From Lineus longissimus (taxonomy: Eukaryota > Nemertea > Pilidiophora > Heteronemertea > Lineidae): a DNA stretch of 64,000 bases. The DNA is taken from assembly GCF_910592395.1 (NCBI RefSeq), contig NC_088325.1:10170109-10234108 (forward strand). The letters run 5' to 3'. Position numbers and translations under genes: made by a program. The notes beneath the pieces are model-generated. The model saw only the letters and a program-made list of their open reading frames with translations, was not told the origin of the DNA and made no database searches. This document shows, piece by piece, positions 1 through 11,943 of the stretch. Each line of letters opens with the position of its first letter. Position 1 is the first letter of the stretch.

Positions 1-1533
1 CCAACCATTCTTGCTGTCTGGGCAGGTACGTCAGATGTGTGAGCTAAGCTGTGTACTTCGGTACAGCCAGATAGAAACTCTCTGACCAGACGCAGAAGGG
101 TTCTGATGCTGTCGTGGGCACACAAGCTATTTCAGGTAAGTGAGCTACCTCCGGAAATACGCTGTAGGCTACTTAGAGTTGCCTAGTTGTGGCCCATACA
201 TTCTTGCTGTTTGGGTCAAGCACCTGGAACATCATTGCACCTCTGGTAGACCTTTTATCTCACTGTGCACTTTTAAGAAACGCCAAAGTTCCCAACTGGA
301 CCTCTTGAGTAGCGTACTGATGTACCCAAGTAGCTCAAGTAACTGGAACAACATACGGTCCCTTCTACCTCTGACCTCTGGCAGAGCATTTGTCTCACTG
401 TGCACTCGCCGACAGGCCCAATTACCCTACTCGTCAACTCAAGCAGCCTACGATTAAATACAAACAACTGACTCCTTTAAAGACCTCAGCATGATAACGC
501 AATGAAGTAGTCTATTCTTTAGTATAAATATTTGTATTTCACCGAGCACGGCACATAGAAGGTTTCAAATAGCAAATACAAAGAGTGTATAGGGCCTATG
601 TATAGCATAAATGTACCTTTCTCCTCAGAGGCGTTTTATTACTACATGTTAAAAAACATATTCAACGCTTTTGATTTTGGAATCAAATTACCAAGTTTCA
701 TCTCCTTTTGTCATTTTTATTCATTGGATTTTTCCAAGAATAAAAACGTATTTAAAAATTCTTGATATGAGAAATCAAAATATTTTCCTACTTTTGGAAA
801 TCAAAAATGTTGAATACGTTTTGTAACAGGCAGTACATTAAAATACCATTTTAACTTTACAATATACTGCAAATCCATTTATTTTCAAGGCCCAAATTTT
901 TTGGCAAAAACTTACTTTTTAGATTTTAATACCGGTACTGTTTCAATGAAAGATCCATCTGTTTGCGGGATTCAAAAATCCTCTGAAACGATGGGTCTTC
1001 CATTGAGTATAATCAGATCAGTAATTTTTGCACTACTATTTTTCACATTTTGACCCCCTTATGTCAAGGGTAACACCCAAAACTATTCAGTGTGCGGAAA
1101 TTAAGGGGATTACAGTAACAGCAATGTTTCTAACATTTTTAAAGACTGATCTCACCTGATCGAGGATGTGCTTGCGCTGTTGTTGAGATCGTCGCCATAG
1201 TTACTGACAATCTTTTGCCAGCAAAATCAAATGTAGGACACAGCAAAACGAGCACATGTTGTACAGAAGATGGGCCTAAATGACACCAGGAGATAATGGA
1301 AGAAATCGATGTACTTTGATTTCACAAAAGGCAGACAACAGTGAAATGAACAACCAGTCCGTCTCAACCTGCCAAGCTCAGAGCGACATGCGACTGGTTT
1401 AGCTGTGACGGGTTACATAGTTGCCGTTCAAATTGGACTTTGTTGAAAAACTACATTGCAAGATATCCAGTGAAACAAATATTAAAGGACTCGGAGGTAT
1501 CACTGAATGTCATCACAAATATTTTGTTTCAAG
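1..1533. other. Intergenic, no gene recognised
   Basis: An open frame at 140-457 (+) has no family resemblance I recognise. Parts of it are locally repeated: a block near 239-290 (cacctctgg...ctcactgtgcac) recurs near 369-405. The same stretch has two similar copies of an attcttgctgt motif near 8 and 200. I read this as repetitive DNA rather than a gene. The rest is AT-rich with no supported exon. Confidence 0.3.
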
Positions 1534-1774
1534 TTAAAGGGGTACACCGTTCATAATTACTTGTGGTCCAGTTAAATAGAAATCCACTCATACACAATGC
1601 CGTAGTGCAGTTATTATGAATAAGAATTTGTTTAAACTTGGTATTCATAGTATTTGTATATCTGTCTACATAAAGGTAATGCTGAAATTTATATTTAGTT
1701 TGTATTTACGCAATTGACAATTTTCAAATTCAATTACGAATTCAAATTTTTTAATGAACGGTGTATGCCTTTAA
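1534..1774. mobile_element. TTAA-flanked inverted-repeat element (MITE-like)
   Basis: The left end reads TTAAAGGGGTACACCGTTCA and the right end, reverse-complemented, reads TTAAAGGCATACACCGTTCA. The ends are about 241 bp apart and both start with the tetranucleotide TTAA, the target site of piggyBac-type elements. No transposase is inside, so it would be non-autonomous. A diverged relative with similar internal sequence (cttggtattta, atatttagta) lies near 21480-21710. Confidence 0.55.
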
Positions 1775-3721
1775 GTATATGTTTTCTGGACAGAGGGCGA
1801 CACTGAGATGGACCAGAAAGTTTTACTACTCCAGCAAATTTCTAAGACATCCTGTGTAATTTAAATATGAGCGATAATGAAATGATTCATTCTCAATTCT
1901 TCGGAGAAAGGTATATAAAAATTGCGGAGGCCATTAAAAACAAACCAACCACACTTCCAGGAATCTTCACCCACTAAGCTAACACAAAGACAAGTACATA
2001 GTGTTTGGGGTACAAGACACCTAGGCACAAGGTTGTAAGACACTGGAGTGATATATGATAAAAGTTGCAAATATATATAAATAGACAGCATGAGAATACA
2101 TTGACAAGATATGACAGTTTAAAATAAGTTAAGCTGAGGCACGAATACACCCTGGGGACGCACCCCATGAATGCACCCCATGAACGCACCCCATGAACGC
2201 ACCCCATGCCAATACAGGAAAATTCTTTTAAAAAGACCATAAGTTTTCGGAAATTGACATAAAACCACCTCTTTCATGGAGACACCCCCTACCTCGAACT
2301 TGTGGAGTCATCCCCGTAAAGTGCCTATTCCAAGCACATAAACACAGTCATGGTTTAATGCCTGACAGAGTAAAAATCCTTGTGCGAATAGCCTCATGTA
2401 CTTTGTACCATTAAAGACTGTCCACCTATGTGGGATCTTTTTACTTGACACTCGGGTACAAGGGACCACGGCTTTTAGTCTCATCCGACAGACCCTCGAC
2501 TATTTCAAGGCTCCTTATATATATATACAGGTAAAACTCCGTAGAAAAGACGTATTTTGCGTACGTTTCTTTCCGTATACGTATAAGGATCCGTGATAAG
2601 TCCCTGATCTCAACTTCCCTATTCACATCTGTTTAAAATCACTTAAACAATAATTGCCCCATTCCCTCAGGGTTACAGCACCTTACATGTACATGTATAT
2701 GAACTAAAACTCAGTGCAAACACACTACAACAATATTTTACACATAAAGCCTACATTACAAACACAAAAAGATTTAGATATAAATATACATTAGAAATGG
2801 AGAAATGACCAGAATCAGAAGAAAGAAGAAAAATATTCGAGGTATGAACTAAACTGATTTACGTTCCTGAGCTGACTACCTGTACCCATTGCACACATCT
2901 ATAAGACTTGACCAAATTTCGACTTAAACTTGAAATCCTAAAGCAATAAGAACTCTTCCATAACAAATGCTGATGTCAACGGTGGGAGTGTGTTATTTGC
3001 TTTCCAGAGAACAGCCTCCCACGTACGTTTGATCAGTATATCAAAGTCGGTAAGCACTTTCACCATCTGTCTTGACATCTCGGAATAGGTAAGCCCCACT
3101 AAACTAAAACTCTCATGGGGAAAACCACTGAATCAGATCGGTTTAGTATGGCAATCAATTGAATGACATCATGATGAGGAAAATAGCAATTATAGAATTA
3201 CCCGGTAATAAGATAGTAAAAATAAACTCCACAATCATGACTCAAATCGCCCCGACACAACAGGGTTAAATATTATAAATATACGAGGCACCACGATACA
3301 AAATGATTTAAAGCGGTCGATTATATTAAATACATCGTAAATTTTTCAATCATTCGCACAGCGAAACCCCTTGTGAAGAGTGTGACCACAAAAATTATTT
3401 CTTATAGTATCTACATTCAACAGCCTGGAAAATTGGTTCCCCAACTGACCGAGAATCTTATCATAGTCTTGTGTACATGTATATAAGGCAGGCTTTCCAA
3501 CTTACCGAAAGGCCTACCCTGGATAGCGCCTGGGGAAAAGGTGCAGCACAAGAAACACAGCCACAATGCGTGCTCTTTGGCACATTGGATTATCCATCTG
3601 CTAACTTGGACAAAATCACATCACATGCACTCAATTTTGACGTAAATAAACCACCAGGTTACTCTACAGTGTATGTACAAAATCAGTTCAAGCATACTCT
3701 GCCTTTTGTTTGTTATTCACA
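1775..3721. other. Intergenic, repeats only
   Basis: No supported gene. It holds a short tandem repeat at 2159-2210. Near 2930-3025 there is a fragment related to the repeat at 48030-48190 (shared aaatcctaaagcaa and gagaacagcct words). The short open frames here have no recognisable domain. Confidence 0.3.
2159..2210. repeat. 13-bp tandem repeat, about 4 copies
   Basis: The unit cgcaccccatgaa is repeated about four times, with one variant copy (tgcacc). It is non-coding and typical of a small minisatellite. Confidence 0.8.
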
Positions 3722-3938
3722 GGACAAACTTGCGATGTATTTTTCTCCACATGTGATGCAAATCATGCTTGAAGAACACTATTACCAGGTAAACACAATG
3801 TTATTTTGTCGTAAGACTCCAACTAAATAGTTTTTCAAACATTATTGAAACACTTTCTCCTTACCCAGTCCAGGCCAACTCAGCAAGATGGAATGCCTGC
3901 CCAATTCTCGCCAAGCTGGGGAGTCGATTTTCCAGGGT
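3722..3938 (+). pseudogene. Exon-like fragment(s), unrecognised
   Basis: A strong acceptor (ttattcacag) precedes a 67-nt open stretch ending at tattaccag|gtaaac (3722-3788). It would encode a peptide beginning DKLAMYFSPHVM. About 60 bp on, 3847-3938 aligns with the candidate exon at 15829-15929: both carry the pattern N-x-CP-x-L-x-KL, and both end at a ccag. Here the donor reads ccag|ggtgtg with an extra G, so the splice site looks broken. I cannot assign a family. It could be a decayed duplicate or part of an interspersed repeat. Confidence 0.25.
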
Positions 3939-4455
3939 GTGCATGTGTATGTAGATTTTATTAGGTTTAAGTAAGCGGGCAAAGCTCCAATAATTACACG
4001 TGGGCTGAACTCTCTGCGGGAAGGCAACTTAGAAAACCAAATGTTTGCATGTATGCAATTCTGTCCAACAGTTCACAACATAAATACGACCTGGTATTTT
4101 TCTGTCATGGATGACCACATCCAGGTCACACGGATACAGAAAGTGTCAAAGTTTTAAAAAATTTCAAACTTGTTCAAAAAACTTTTTCACTTCCCAATGT
4201 ATAGTGTTTTCACATCGTTCAGGCCAAAGGTCCTTATAGTTGAACTCTGGAATGTGACCAGATCACATTTACAAAAAGATACTGGTGTTGCACGACACTA
4301 GATGACCTTATAGGGTAGGCATATCAAATGCTGATGAAACAAGAGTATAGCTTTTTAACGGTGAGCAAAGTTCAGCAAATTACCCTTGGCCAGATCTATC
4401 TGAAAAACACTATATAGTAGTCCATGTGTGATATCTCTGACTAATCAAAACATTA

Positions 4456-7400
4456 TCATATCTTCGAGACCTGTATTTCTTCCGAGACCGGCGGAGGCAT
4501 TTTACTGCAGAGATACTTTGTGACATCAACTCCTAATAACTTAATACTCTGTAAGTAGTCTGCTTCCAACTCGGCGTTAAATCGTTGGCGCTCTGGAAAG
4601 AAATCGACAGGAGTTAAAAACAGCATTACCAACTTCAGACCCAGGTAACGTATTCTGTCTTAGGGCAGACGTAAGAGTCAACACAAGCTACTCATGTTTC
4701 TCCCTACGTAGGGTCGTTTTCTTTTTCTTCACCAGATACAAGGAACCTTCGTTCTCAACTCATTTGAAGGACTGTGAAGAGCCAGGAATCTTACTCCCTT
4801 GAAAGCCACCCCTAGTCGACCAGAAATACAACTCTGGGTTTCTCTCCATTGCGTGGTAGCCAGCAGCGTTTAGGGTTGACCATAGGCACTGCTATTTTGG
4901 ACAGACTCCCACTACTTATATTGGCATTCACTTCATTTTGAAGGAGTTCTGAATGCTTTTGGATTACATATTGTAGCCAAAATGGTGGTGCATATGGTCA
5001 ACCCTTAACCACTAGGCTATAAAGCTCCTCACCACAACTATCGAACATCACTCCCTCGCATCCTGTGGCCTAACTCACCTAATTGTGCTTGACTATCCAT
5101 CGTCTCCATCAATAACACAGCCTCGCTTTCTGTCATCTTTAACACTAGACTGTGTTCCTGTCGTAAGCCCTGCACCTTCTGTTCGTGTTCCATCTTATTC
5201 TTCTCTGTGCTCTGTCCTGGAAGAAAAGGGCGATTTGAAACATACCGCAAACCAGGAAATCTTTCCCGCCATTTTGTTTTTTGGCAGTTTCGAGACCTTA
5301 CGACTTCGACGTACAATTATTTCAGCGTTTGAAAATATGTTTGCGGTTTCGTATCTTTACCACTTTCATATACATCTTTTTTAGCATTTTGATAATCTTG
5401 AAACAGCAATTTCAATTAGATCTTGATTTTTTAGGCCATACAACTGAATAAAGATTCAGAATGTTTTTTGGTGTCGACGACTTGCTAGATTTTAAATGTG
5501 ATGAAATTGAACTTAAAGGGTAACTCGTGTCAAATTTCACCATATCATGTTTTAGCTGTTTTTGACAAATGACTACATCACTTTCTCATAAATCGGTAAG
5601 GTTTTCGAATCGAAATGCACATTTTCTAGAAATTGATGGTTTAATCCCGCCCGGACGGCTCGCTTCGATGCCGTTTTCGTTGATGACGTCACAACATGAA
5701 CATTTTCGCGGTCGCGGTGGTTTACATTCAGCGATTTTATAATAAATCTAATCAAAAATGGAAAATTTGAGCTTTGCATTTGTGATCAACAATTAAAAAC
5801 GGACGTATTTCCGCAAACATGTAAATCACATCATAGTATCACTTTAACAATGCACTATTGGGTCTGTGTGGCAACACAACAAACTATAGGAAAAGAACCA
5901 AAATGATCAATAACTGTCAACTTACTGAGTTCTGTCCTGGCCTGCTCTTTGCTGAGTTTGAAGTCTGTCAATTTCTGTTGCTGGTCTTGGATTTCTGCAT
6001 TTAATCTCATCTGTGTCCTGGACTGGATGGCACTGTCTTGCATAGCCTGGGTGAACAATCAATCAATCAATCCATCAAATCAAACCAAATCAATCAAATC
6101 AAATCAAATCAATCAATCAAATCAATCAATCAAATCAATCAATCAAATCAAATCAAATCAAATCAACACATGAAAAGTAAGTGAATATTGGACCCCAGTG
6201 CAAAACTTTCATCATATGGAACAAATGCCTATTGTAGATCTCGATGCAAAGGTTGTTTTTCTCCAGATTGTAAAACCCATATTTTGGTAAAGCTTTCAAA
6301 TATTTTAAGTCAAATTCTCTCCTCCAAACTTGAACAATCAAATTTTTCCACAAATATCAAACAAAATGAGTCAAACATACCTGTAATTTTTCACTGGAGT
6401 GGTATCCCCTATAAACGACTTTATTCATCTGGTAACCAACTCTCTCTACCCGCTGTAAAAGCTGTGGATATGTGTCCAGTTGACTCAGTTTTGTCGTGCT
6501 GGCAAGAAATTCTTCAAAGCTTAGTTTGCCTACGAAGGCAATGACATCCGCACAAACTGCGCTGAAAACAGAAATGTACCCAGTCAGGAAAAACAAATTT
6601 GGGTACTGAACTTGTCGGTGTTGCCAATGATGAAAAACACAACAAATTTTTTCCTTCTTTTCGGGTTTACTATTGATTATCTACCTGTAAAGAAAGAGAC
6701 ATTCGAGGAAAGGGAGCCTAACGGACCAGTCATCAGGGACTTATTGAGAATGCACGACCGCAGGGATTTTGCTATTCTACAGAGAGTAGAGGTAGAGCAG
6801 TTGATAAATGTATTATGCACAGAGTGGCTCGTTTTTAACTGTAACTATACAATAATCATGTTCTTGTTATAAAGCCTGTAACTTCACATATGCACGCTAT
6901 AAACTCATTGTTTATTGTACTTCGTACGAAATAAATAAATAAATAAATAAAAGTCCTTGGAAAATGCAAAATATCTGCTTGCTATCTTTTATGACCACTA
7001 ATGAATAACTGTAAATTACTCCATTTGAATACTCACTTTATCATGTCTGCTATTGGATCATGGGTTGTCTCAAGCTGTAGAACAAAATGTATCAAGCTGT
7101 TAAAAAAGTTCAGCAAAGTTAAATTAGATTTTGAAGCGCTTGCATCATCTTCATTTCAAGAATTATTTTGGACAGGTACGTCGACAGAAATTCTTGTATT
7201 TCCTTTGTCCCTGCATTTATACAATTACCCATTACTTCAAAGTTCTGTCCAAAACTCGTCACAATATGTACTTGCTTTTTTTATCACGGTTTCTCGTTGA
7301 ACTTGTTAGGAATTGAACCCGAAATGAAAATTCCACGGACGACTAAGACTTGGAAAATATTTACCAGTTGGCCTGAAGAGAATTTTTACACAAAGATAAT

Positions 7401-9061
7401 GAAAATGCTCTTACCATTTTGATAATATCTTTCAATTCAAAGAACAACATGAGTTTGACTGTTATCATTGTGTCGTCCACTGTCCGCACATCTTTTACGT
7501 TGTAGTAAAACTGGTCAGGAATCGTCGTTAGTTGCGTGAACCGTTTTAAAGCTGGCACCATTCGCGTCTTATCTTTTGGGTCCGAACCATGCCATGCAAA
7601 CTGATGTAGCCTGAAACAAAAAGATAATGGTCATCCGAGTATGTCAGTTTTTCAATCTTTCATCTCCTGGTGTCATTTAGGCTCGTCTTCAGTGCGACAT
7701 CACATGCGCCTGGTTTTGCTGTGATGGGTCACAATTACACATCTCCTTTCCTCTTGGGCCGTTCCTGGCAAAGTGGTTACAGGAGGCTGTGAGTTTGACT
7801 CTGCTGTTTCATCTCTGTGCCCTTGAGCAAGACGCCTCACCCTACATATCGTCGCTCTCGACCCAGGAGTGTAAAAGGGTAGCAGGCATCCTCTTCGTTG
7901 CCTGAGCTAGAGAATCCAGGGAAGCTTTGGCCAGATGAGCCATTCGTAGCACAGGGTATACCAAGCAGACTCCTACTGTTTTAACTTACCATTCCTCTGC
8001 TGCAGGTATAAACACAGTCGGCCCCTGCACAACCCTCCGTGCAACGCTCTCCTTCATCTTCTTGTAAACAACAATCATGTGATTGGCGTCAAGTTTAATC
8101 GAAGGTTCGACCCGTATTTCGTCATATTCCAACGTATTGTGAAAAACCTGGCAAGGTCCGGGCATATGGCACACAACGCCATCTTTGTTCTTTATTACTA
8201 AGTACTCATGTTGACTGGCCGAGTATGATGTTAACTTCTGTAATCGTTGTCTAAACAGAAAGAGCTGAAAAAGTTGAAGGGAACTGTGGTGTAAAGGGCC
8301 AGGCAAACGATCGATATAAAGTAGCTGCAATTATAATTGCTGCAATGTGTGACAAAAGGATCACTCGTCTGCAGATAAAACCAGTAATAACTGGGTTTGA
8401 TTTGGATTGCCAGGTTGCAACCACCAAAAACAAGCGATTTCAATCGCATATCGCAGTAATTTAAATCGCTTGTTTGCTGGGCATTAAGCTAGTCCACAGG
8501 TTCTGTTTCCACACAAGCAAACATCGAAAAATAGTGTTCTTCAAACTTCTGAGATTTCAGAAATTACCCTTGAATCGACTTGAAAAACCTACCCTCTGAG
8601 GTAGATCCCTTGATCAAGTGTCCTTCGCCAACCCCAATCACCCACTTACCCATTCACTCATTCCGGTTACCCACTGACTGATGATGCACCCACTCTCATT
8701 GCATCAACTTCAAAACCTACCCTCTGAGGTCCCTTGATCAAGCGCCCTTCTCCAAGATGGTTGAACACTAGGGCCTGTTCGCCCTCACGAACCGTTTTGA
8801 ATTTCATTTCTGGTTGCTGCCATACAATCTGGAAAAAAAAGGCATAAATTACTGAAATCCGTAAAAGATGGTTAAAATCCATTTCTCATATTCTAAGTTA
8901 TAGGCCAACAAGCTAGGCCAATGGATAGGATGATAACGAAGAAGTTTGTTTGGACGCTGACCAGTCTTGCGTTTTACCGGGAACCAAGGGTCACTCACAG
9001 TGGCTGATGCCATTGTCAAAGTTGGCTTGGAAATTATCATCAGGGTTGTTACTTGGACATC
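4456..9061 (-). CDS. SPFH/band-7-like protein with C-terminal helical region
   Basis: Nine coding exons on the minus strand: 8999-9061, 8721-8828, 7990-8237, 7415-7610, 7037-7074, 6381-6561, 5926-6046, 5079-5216, 4456-4592. Phases join without break (1,230 nt, 409 codons plus TGA). The middle (about residues 55-270) has the look of an SPFH/major-vault-shoulder fold, with GPTVFIPAAEEW, then TIPDQFYYNVKDVRT and VKLMLFFELKDI. The last 130 residues are rich in Q, K and E, as in the coiled helix after SPFH domains. No signal peptide or clear membrane segment was seen. The first listed exon opens with an acceptor, so an upstream 5' exon is missing; the likely start is one of two Met codons in 8999-9061. 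Such proteins typically oligomerise on membranes or in shells. No orthologue name is claimed. Confidence 0.72.
4872..5006. mobile_element. 135-bp inverted-repeat element (MITE-like)
   Basis: The left end agggttgaccataggcac pairs with the right end, whose reverse complement reads agggttgaccatatgcac. Homology extends through ...attttgg on both arms (about 29 bp, few mismatches). A related half-element lies at 48029-48205 in the HYOU1 5' region, sharing the internal ttcaaaatgaagtgaatgcc. It has no coding capacity. It sits in the intron between SPFH exons 4456-4592 and 5079-5216. Confidence 0.6.
6052..6172. repeat. (AATCA)n/(AATC)n microsatellite at a splice acceptor
   Basis: About 120 bp of mixed aatc and aatca units. 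Read on the minus strand it becomes a T-rich (TTGAT)n tract that runs to within a few bases of the acceptor ag at 6047-6048 of the SPFH exon 5926-6046. It therefore forms the polypyrimidine region of that intron. Confidence 0.85.
6930..6952. repeat. (AAAT)n microsatellite
   Basis: Five or six aaat units inside an intron of the SPFH-like gene. Confidence 0.75.
7746..7960 (+). mobile_element. tRNA-derived SINE
   Basis: A good pol III A box (tggcaaagtggtta, 7766-7779) is followed by a B-box-like gagtttgactc (7791-7801). A SINE body follows with the widely seen word gtgcccttgagcaagacgcc and then cccaggagtgtaaaagggta. It lies in the intron between SPFH exons 7415-7610 and 7990-8237, antisense to that gene. 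Internal mismatches indicate an old copy. Confidence 0.6.
8585..8632 (-). pseudogene. Decayed partial duplicate of an SPFH exon end
   Basis: This 48-bp stretch repeats the 3' part of the exon at 8721-8828 together with its donor (8712-8755). Both copies contain cctaccctctgaggt and cccttgatcaag. The copy carries a 4-bp insertion (taga) that shifts the frame, so it is not a usable exon. The two copies are about 125 bp apart. Confidence 0.7.
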
Positions 9062-9819
9062 CTGTGAATGGAGGTAAAATGACATAAACCGAGGAGGCTA
9101 CCGAACACTGGACGACTGGGCGGTCACGGACGGATCAAATTATTCCACTCTTGACGAGTATCAAGGCCGAGCCGGCCACACTGTGATGACTGGACGGTGT
9201 AACAAAGATAACATCAAACATTTATAATCGTAGACCTCAGTCTTTCGAGCAAGACATCTCTGCACAAATGTTGGACAATAGGAGAGGACTAATTTTCTGA
9301 GGGACAAAATGTACTTTCACACCGTCACCTTTGCCAGAGAAGGAGACTTCTTTCATCATATTCTCACCAGTTTTGATTACTTTTATCACCTACCTATAAC
9401 ATTAACCTCAAGACATTTACTTAAAGATAGGTATAATTACACTCTAAAGAAATCAATTTCTTCAGATTTAGTAAAATATTGAAAATAGAAGAGGACAAGA
9501 CGACTTTATTTTTATTTTCATGAAGCTTTTCATTTCCGTGAGTGACGTCAGAGGAGTGGTCTTCTCATATTTAACTCGCGATTCGATTTTTTACTCAAGT
9601 CTTTTTGAGGTCTATAAAAATCACAATCTTAATGGCAGGTGTATATAAATAAATTTATAACACTTGACACTATATTTTGATGGGTATGTTACTGTAGATT
9701 TCATAATAAAGGCCATTTTAGGAACAAACTTGGCCTTGACCCCAATTAAAAAACGTCACCTAACGGCGACCTTTGGAAAGAAAAACCAAAACATTTCTTA
9801 CAATTTTTCCCATTCAAAC

Positions 9820-10662
9820 TAATTTTATTGGTTAGTCTAAAAGGCGATTTTGATAATGATGCACTCTTGAACATTATAAGACAACATAGACTGAGAGCAA
9901 CTATTAAAAAAAAATCCATTGCCTTGATTGTCGTTGAACTGATAAAATCATGTCGAATGTCAACATCATGTCATTTATTCTACATGGTGACCCAAAAAGA
10001 AGACAACTGATAAAAATTGTTTTCATTCAGTTCAGTGTCAGATAACTTTGTTTGCACAAGTGTCCCATCCAGAAGTGGTCAGTACAGAGGCTGTGCACTA
10101 TGCTGTCCTTGACCTTGTCAAACGTGGCTTTGAAAACGACTCGATGACCTTGAAGTTTTAGGTGACATCCCAATGAATCCTTCTCGACCTATTGCATCAC
10201 CTTTTGTCTTTCGTCTGTTATTTAGATGTGGTCCCTACGTCAAATGACATTACATTGATCTCAATTCTGTTCTCAGTTACTCAAGAGTCTGAGTCGAATG
10301 GTGTCTCATGATGCCTACACTGTACACACCTACCCGCTGGAGCTGACCGAGTTTTAGAAAACCTTGTTGCCTACCTAGCCCTGCCTTCTTCCAGTCCATG
10401 TGTAGATTCACTTAAATCACTGATAACACTATATAGGTTAGTGGTCATCTGTTTCAATCATCAAAGGTGATGGCAACATTTCAGTCAGTGTAAAAAAACT
10501 TATCTTTTCAGGTTGCCAAAGACAATTGACAAGGTGTTGGGTGTCCAGGTTGGGAGCCACCTTGAAATTAGTGATGGTTGTATTCATTTCCAAGGGTTAC
10601 CATGGCACGGAGGGTTCATGAAGGATGATCAATTTCAACTTCAGGAGAGGACTACGACAAGC
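9820..10662 (+). pseudogene. Unrecognised coding segments, probably decayed
   Basis: Several open stretches with protein-like composition lie on the plus strand between the SPFH gene and the RING gene. One is at 9828-9960. Another at 10030-10160 includes HPEVVSTEAVHYAVLDLVKR before a stop. A third runs from about 10345 to 10437 and ends at a donor (tatag|gttagt). It joins in phase with 10512-10662 (acceptor ttatcttttcag, donor aagcag|gtgatt), which contains LPKTIDKVLGVQVGSHLEIS. The first two stretches need frame changes to be linked to the others. The last exon ends in phase 2, which does not fit the phase-1 need of the RING exon. I do not recognise the family. It may be a pseudogene or poorly resolved exons. 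Confidence 0.3.
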
Positions 10663-10939
10663 AGGTGATTATCAAAAACTTTTTCCTCAGTTCCATGGCA
10701 TAGTCAGGCATGGATCAAAGGGGGGGGGGGGAGTGCACGAAACACACCTTGAAAATCAGAGATCAATTATAGGAGATCAATTGCTATCTAAAATGATCTA
10801 ACTCATTATCAGAGGAAACCATCGCATACACTTCAGCTAAAAAGAAAGAAAGACCTTACCTTCTAAGCAGTGCACAGCACCTCGGCGAAAAGTATAGTGA
10901 AGAACTCTGTTGTAATCTTTCTTCCTGTCTTCATTTCAG

Positions 10940-11943
10940 GATGCATCCTTCTAATAGTGCTGTGTGTCCGCCACTGTCCAACAGCCGTTCGCAACATCAT
11001 GCGACTTTTTCTACCCAACACTCTGATCAACACTGTTCTCGCCATCACCCTCCTTGGGATTTCGTACATGTGGCGACGGAACATGACCTTGACCTCTTTG
11101 ACCTTTCGTGCAGCAAGAAAGGTCATCACCATGACGAAGAAGGTCATGCTGGAGCTAAACTTAGACATCAGCGTCTTGACAGGGATGTTAGGCTTCACGT
11201 CTTTGACAAAAATGACCAAGGAGATCGTCCTTTATTACACGTTGGCGCGGATTTCATCGGAGCCTGGAGATGAGTTGCAATACGCCTGGTTGTTTTCGTT
11301 ACTATGCAACTCAATCATTGGAGATTTTATATTTTTGTTGATCGTCAAACAGGAACCGCCACTTTATAAAAAGGCACATACTTACGTCTGCGGCATTGGT
11401 GCCTTGCTCTTCATGCTGATAAGATTAGGGTTCTGTTACTTAATGATAAGTTTACTTTATTATTCGCTCCTCCAGGATTGGTTTGTGAATACAGCCATTT
11501 TGAAACTGAAGTCTTACGATTTCGACGTTTTCGAAGGATTGGAGAAATTTTATATCCGAATTTTAACTTACACGACACAGTTTTTCATTGGGACTTTGTG
11601 CGGTTTGACCCTTCTTATAAAGACAAGTTTAATGCCTGATCCTCTTCATGCACCTGCTGTACTGACTGGTTACGTCATCTGTTACCCTGCTGTTCTTGGC
11701 ATGAAAAAATTCACGAGTATTTTTCGCTGCTACAGAGAACATTTGGCTTACTTTGAACGTGCCTCAAAGTCCGAGCTCCACGAGTTAAATGATCTTTGCG
11801 CCATCTGCCTCGGGTCTATGGGCACTGCCCGCAAAACGCCTTGCCGTCATTTCTTCCATGGAAAGTGTCTTCTGCGCAGTTTGAAACATCGAGTTTCGTG
11901 TCCGATATGTAAAGAACCTTTCAATATTCCCAATGGCAGATAG
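10940..11943 (+). CDS. Multi-pass membrane RING-H2 finger protein (final exon)
   Basis: A single exon of about 334 codons follows a strong acceptor (cttcctgtcttcatttcag) and ends at TAG 11941-11943. It has six to eight hydrophobic segments, for example FISGCILLIVLCV, NTLINTVLAITLLGIS, AWLFSLLCNSIIGDFIFLLI, LLFMLIRLGFCYLMISLLYY and IGTLCGLTLLI. A C-terminal RING follows in the last 45 residues. Its ligands are C-x2-C ... C-x-H-x2-H-x2-C ... C-x2-C (DLCAIC, TPCRHFFHGKC, SCPIC), a complete C3H2C3 set. Membrane segments followed by a C-terminal RING match ER-type E3 ligases such as RNF139/RNF145 and AMFR, so ubiquitin ligase activity at an internal membrane is likely. The open frame continues upstream to 10870 without an ATG, so 5' exon(s) supplying one nucleotide of phase are missing from this model. 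A poly(A) signal lies at 12772. Confidence 0.78.

Noticed and set aside
6188-6544. 118-codon plus-strand ORF inside the SPFH gene
   Set aside because: It is antisense to the exon at 6381-6561 and has no domain.
10870-10939. Start of the RING protein at 10870
   Set aside because: The codon there is GTG, and a strong acceptor at 10938-10939 shows that the upstream part is intron.
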